Assembly (NCBI GenBank): GCA_910588975.1
Contig: CAJUSE010000018.1
Coordinates: 1 to 14,204, forward strand
Source: an uncultured Oscillospiraceae bacterium
Lineage (GTDB): Bacteria > Bacillota > Clostridia > Oscillospirales > Oscillospiraceae
Reading direction: 5' to 3'
Length of the DNA: 14,204 nucleotides
The notes below the pieces were generated by a model. The model was not told where the DNA came from, did not search any database, and worked only from the letters and a program-made list of their open reading frames with translations. Positions within the stretch are counted from its first letter, which is position 1, and each line of letters starts with the position of its first letter. Shown here one piece after another: positions 13,232 to 14,204 of this stretch. Position numbers and translations under genes: made by a program.

Positions 13232-14200
13232 ATGGGATTGTTTAATGCATCTAAGGAGAAGCCTGGAAAGAGTGAGAATATTGATGCAATCCTTGACGAA
13301 GACACACACGCAATTTGTTTTGCCTCAGATGAGGAGATGGATGAACTTTATAATAAGGCGGTTGAAATTGTCCGCCGAGAAAATATGGCAAGCATATCAC
13401 TATTACAACAGAATTTGAACCTTAGCTATAGCCTTGCCCTAAACATTATAGACAAGCTAGAGGAAGAACTAATAATTGGCCCATTTAATGCTAGCAAATC
13501 AAGAATTGTTTTGACCACTGAAAGCCGGTTAGCGGCAAGACAACAGTATCTAGAACTTTTGCCAGTTGAACCAATACTATATGATGATTGGGATTTTAAA
13601 GTTCCGCTTTTCCTTTCCAAGCGAAATAGCCTTGCAATGGACCTGATGTTAGAGGCACAACTTAATGCAAAAAAGGCAAACAAAACCAGGTCTTTGTCAG
13701 AGTTTATTTTATATTATGATCTGGCCCTAAAGGCTTGCCACAAAATAGCTAAACTTGATGGTAAAGTGACGAGCATATCAACTGACAGTGGTCATTTATT
13801 TACAGAGTATATTCGCCTTGAGCAAGAATACCAAAAGCACATTCATGATGTATTAGAGCGGGGAAGTTCTGAAATAGTCACCGAACATAAAGGTATATAC
13901 AAATATGATCGAGAACATACGAAAATGCGGATAACAGCCTTTAAAAAGGATTTTGATGATTGTTGTTGCAGATTAGACGTAGAAAATCGAAAATATGCCT
14001 GCGCCCTATATCAGTATTTGTGTCACGAATGTAATTTGACTGAACTTTTAGTTGAAGATAGCAGACAAAGAACTGCCATTGCGTCATTTGAGTTGTCACA
14101 AGTGGATGGAATGGGAGGGCACGAGTTTGAACGTTGGTGTGCAGAACTTCTAAGAAAAAACCTGCTCGTCAATTCTTGTATGAAAAGTATTTCCGCTTAA
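13232..14200 (+). CDS. FtsK-gamma-like winged-helix protein with a truncated Mrr-type nuclease domain
   Basis: The ORF has 322 residues, ATG 7 bases after GGAG (13221-13224). Residues about 36-94 match the DNA-reading gamma domain of FtsK/SpoIIIE: DELYNKAVEIVRRENMASIS, LLQQNLNLSYSLALNIIDKL, then IIGPFNASKSRIVL (FtsK typically has GIVGPANGSKPREVL). No ATPase motor is present. A helical, charged middle (about 130-285) has a Cys cluster (DCCCRL, CALYQYLCHEC). Residues about 293-310, GMGGHEFERWCAELLRKN, are the conserved opening of Mrr-type restriction endonuclease domains. The catalytic D-(D/E)xK part is absent: 12 residues later the frame stops. The gene is therefore truncated, frameshifted or shifted into another frame (see the A AAA AAC heptamer at 14155). 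It may be a defence or element-maintenance nuclease; function is inferred. Confidence 0.75.
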   Translation: MGLFNASKEKPGKSENIDAILDEDTHAICFASDEEMDELYNKAVEIVRRENMASISLLQQNLNLSYSLALNIIDKLEEELIIGPFNASKSRIVLTTESRLAARQQYLELLPVEPILYDDWDFKVPLFLSKRNSLAMDLMLEAQLNAKKANKTRSLSEFILYYDLALKACHKIAKLDGKVTSISTDSGHLFTEYIRLEQEYQKHIHDVLERGSSEIVTEHKGIYKYDREHTKMRITAFKKDFDDCCCRLDVENRKYACALYQYLCHECNLTELLVEDSRQRTAIASFELSQVDGMGGHEFERWCAELLRKNLLVNSCMKSISA

Positions 14201-14204
14201 TAAA

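Larger units (their letters stand above)
11409..14204. mobile_element. Putative integrated element or genomic island (one end only)
   Basis: From the base after lysS, DNA changes from very GC-rich with G/C-ending codons to AT-rich with A/T-ending codons, and stays so to the window end. Gene density falls, and the genes are of accessory type: an ImmA/IrrE-like peptidase and an FtsK-gamma/Mrr-type protein. No integrase or conjugation gene is visible, so the element type cannot be named; those genes would lie beyond 14204. Confidence 0.55.

Overview
The window looks like a chromosomal segment of a GC-rich, low-GC-phylum-type Firmicute, most likely a gut Oscillospiraceae/Flavonifractor-like member of the Clostridia. 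This rests on the tuf 3' end, strong AGGAGG ribosome binding sites, sigma-A promoters, the ftsE-ftsX-M23 peptidase-S41 peptidase order and the greA-lysS pair. It is judged from gene content and composition, not from a database search.

Positions 1-11408 are a conserved, GC-rich core. In order they hold: the end of tuf with a textbook terminator; an MscS-type mechanosensitive channel; a convergent DUF4830-type membrane-anchored protein; a divergent RsuA-family rRNA pseudouridine synthase; a CdaR/PucR-type regulator; ftsE and ftsX (overlapping); a coiled-coil M23 peptidase; a CtpA-type S41 peptidase; an unrecognised protein whose N-terminal part contains an 11-codon repeat; greA; and lysS. FtsE, FtsX and the M23 enzyme form a plausible machine for activating cell-wall hydrolysis at division. 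The S41 protease next door may trim or regulate envelope proteins in the same process. greA and lysS are probably cotranscribed from a perfect TTGACA-17-TATAAT promoter with a structured leader.

Right after the lysS stop codon the composition drops abruptly to AT-rich DNA with different codon use. A 10-bp inverted repeat (GAAACCGCTG / CAGCGGTTTC) spans the last codons of lysS, and short direct repeats follow. This looks like one end of an integrated element or genomic island attached at the lysS 3' end. The cargo seen is: a small acidic protein of unknown function; an overlapping ImmA/IrrE-type zinc metallopeptidase (HELIH); and, behind its own promoter, a protein with an N-terminal FtsK-gamma-like winged helix and the first residues of an Mrr-type nuclease domain. 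That last reading frame then ends abruptly, just after an A AAA AAC heptamer. This accessory segment is the most interesting part of the window: a possible DNA-targeting or defence gene built on a chromosome-orientation-reading domain, beside a regulatory protease.
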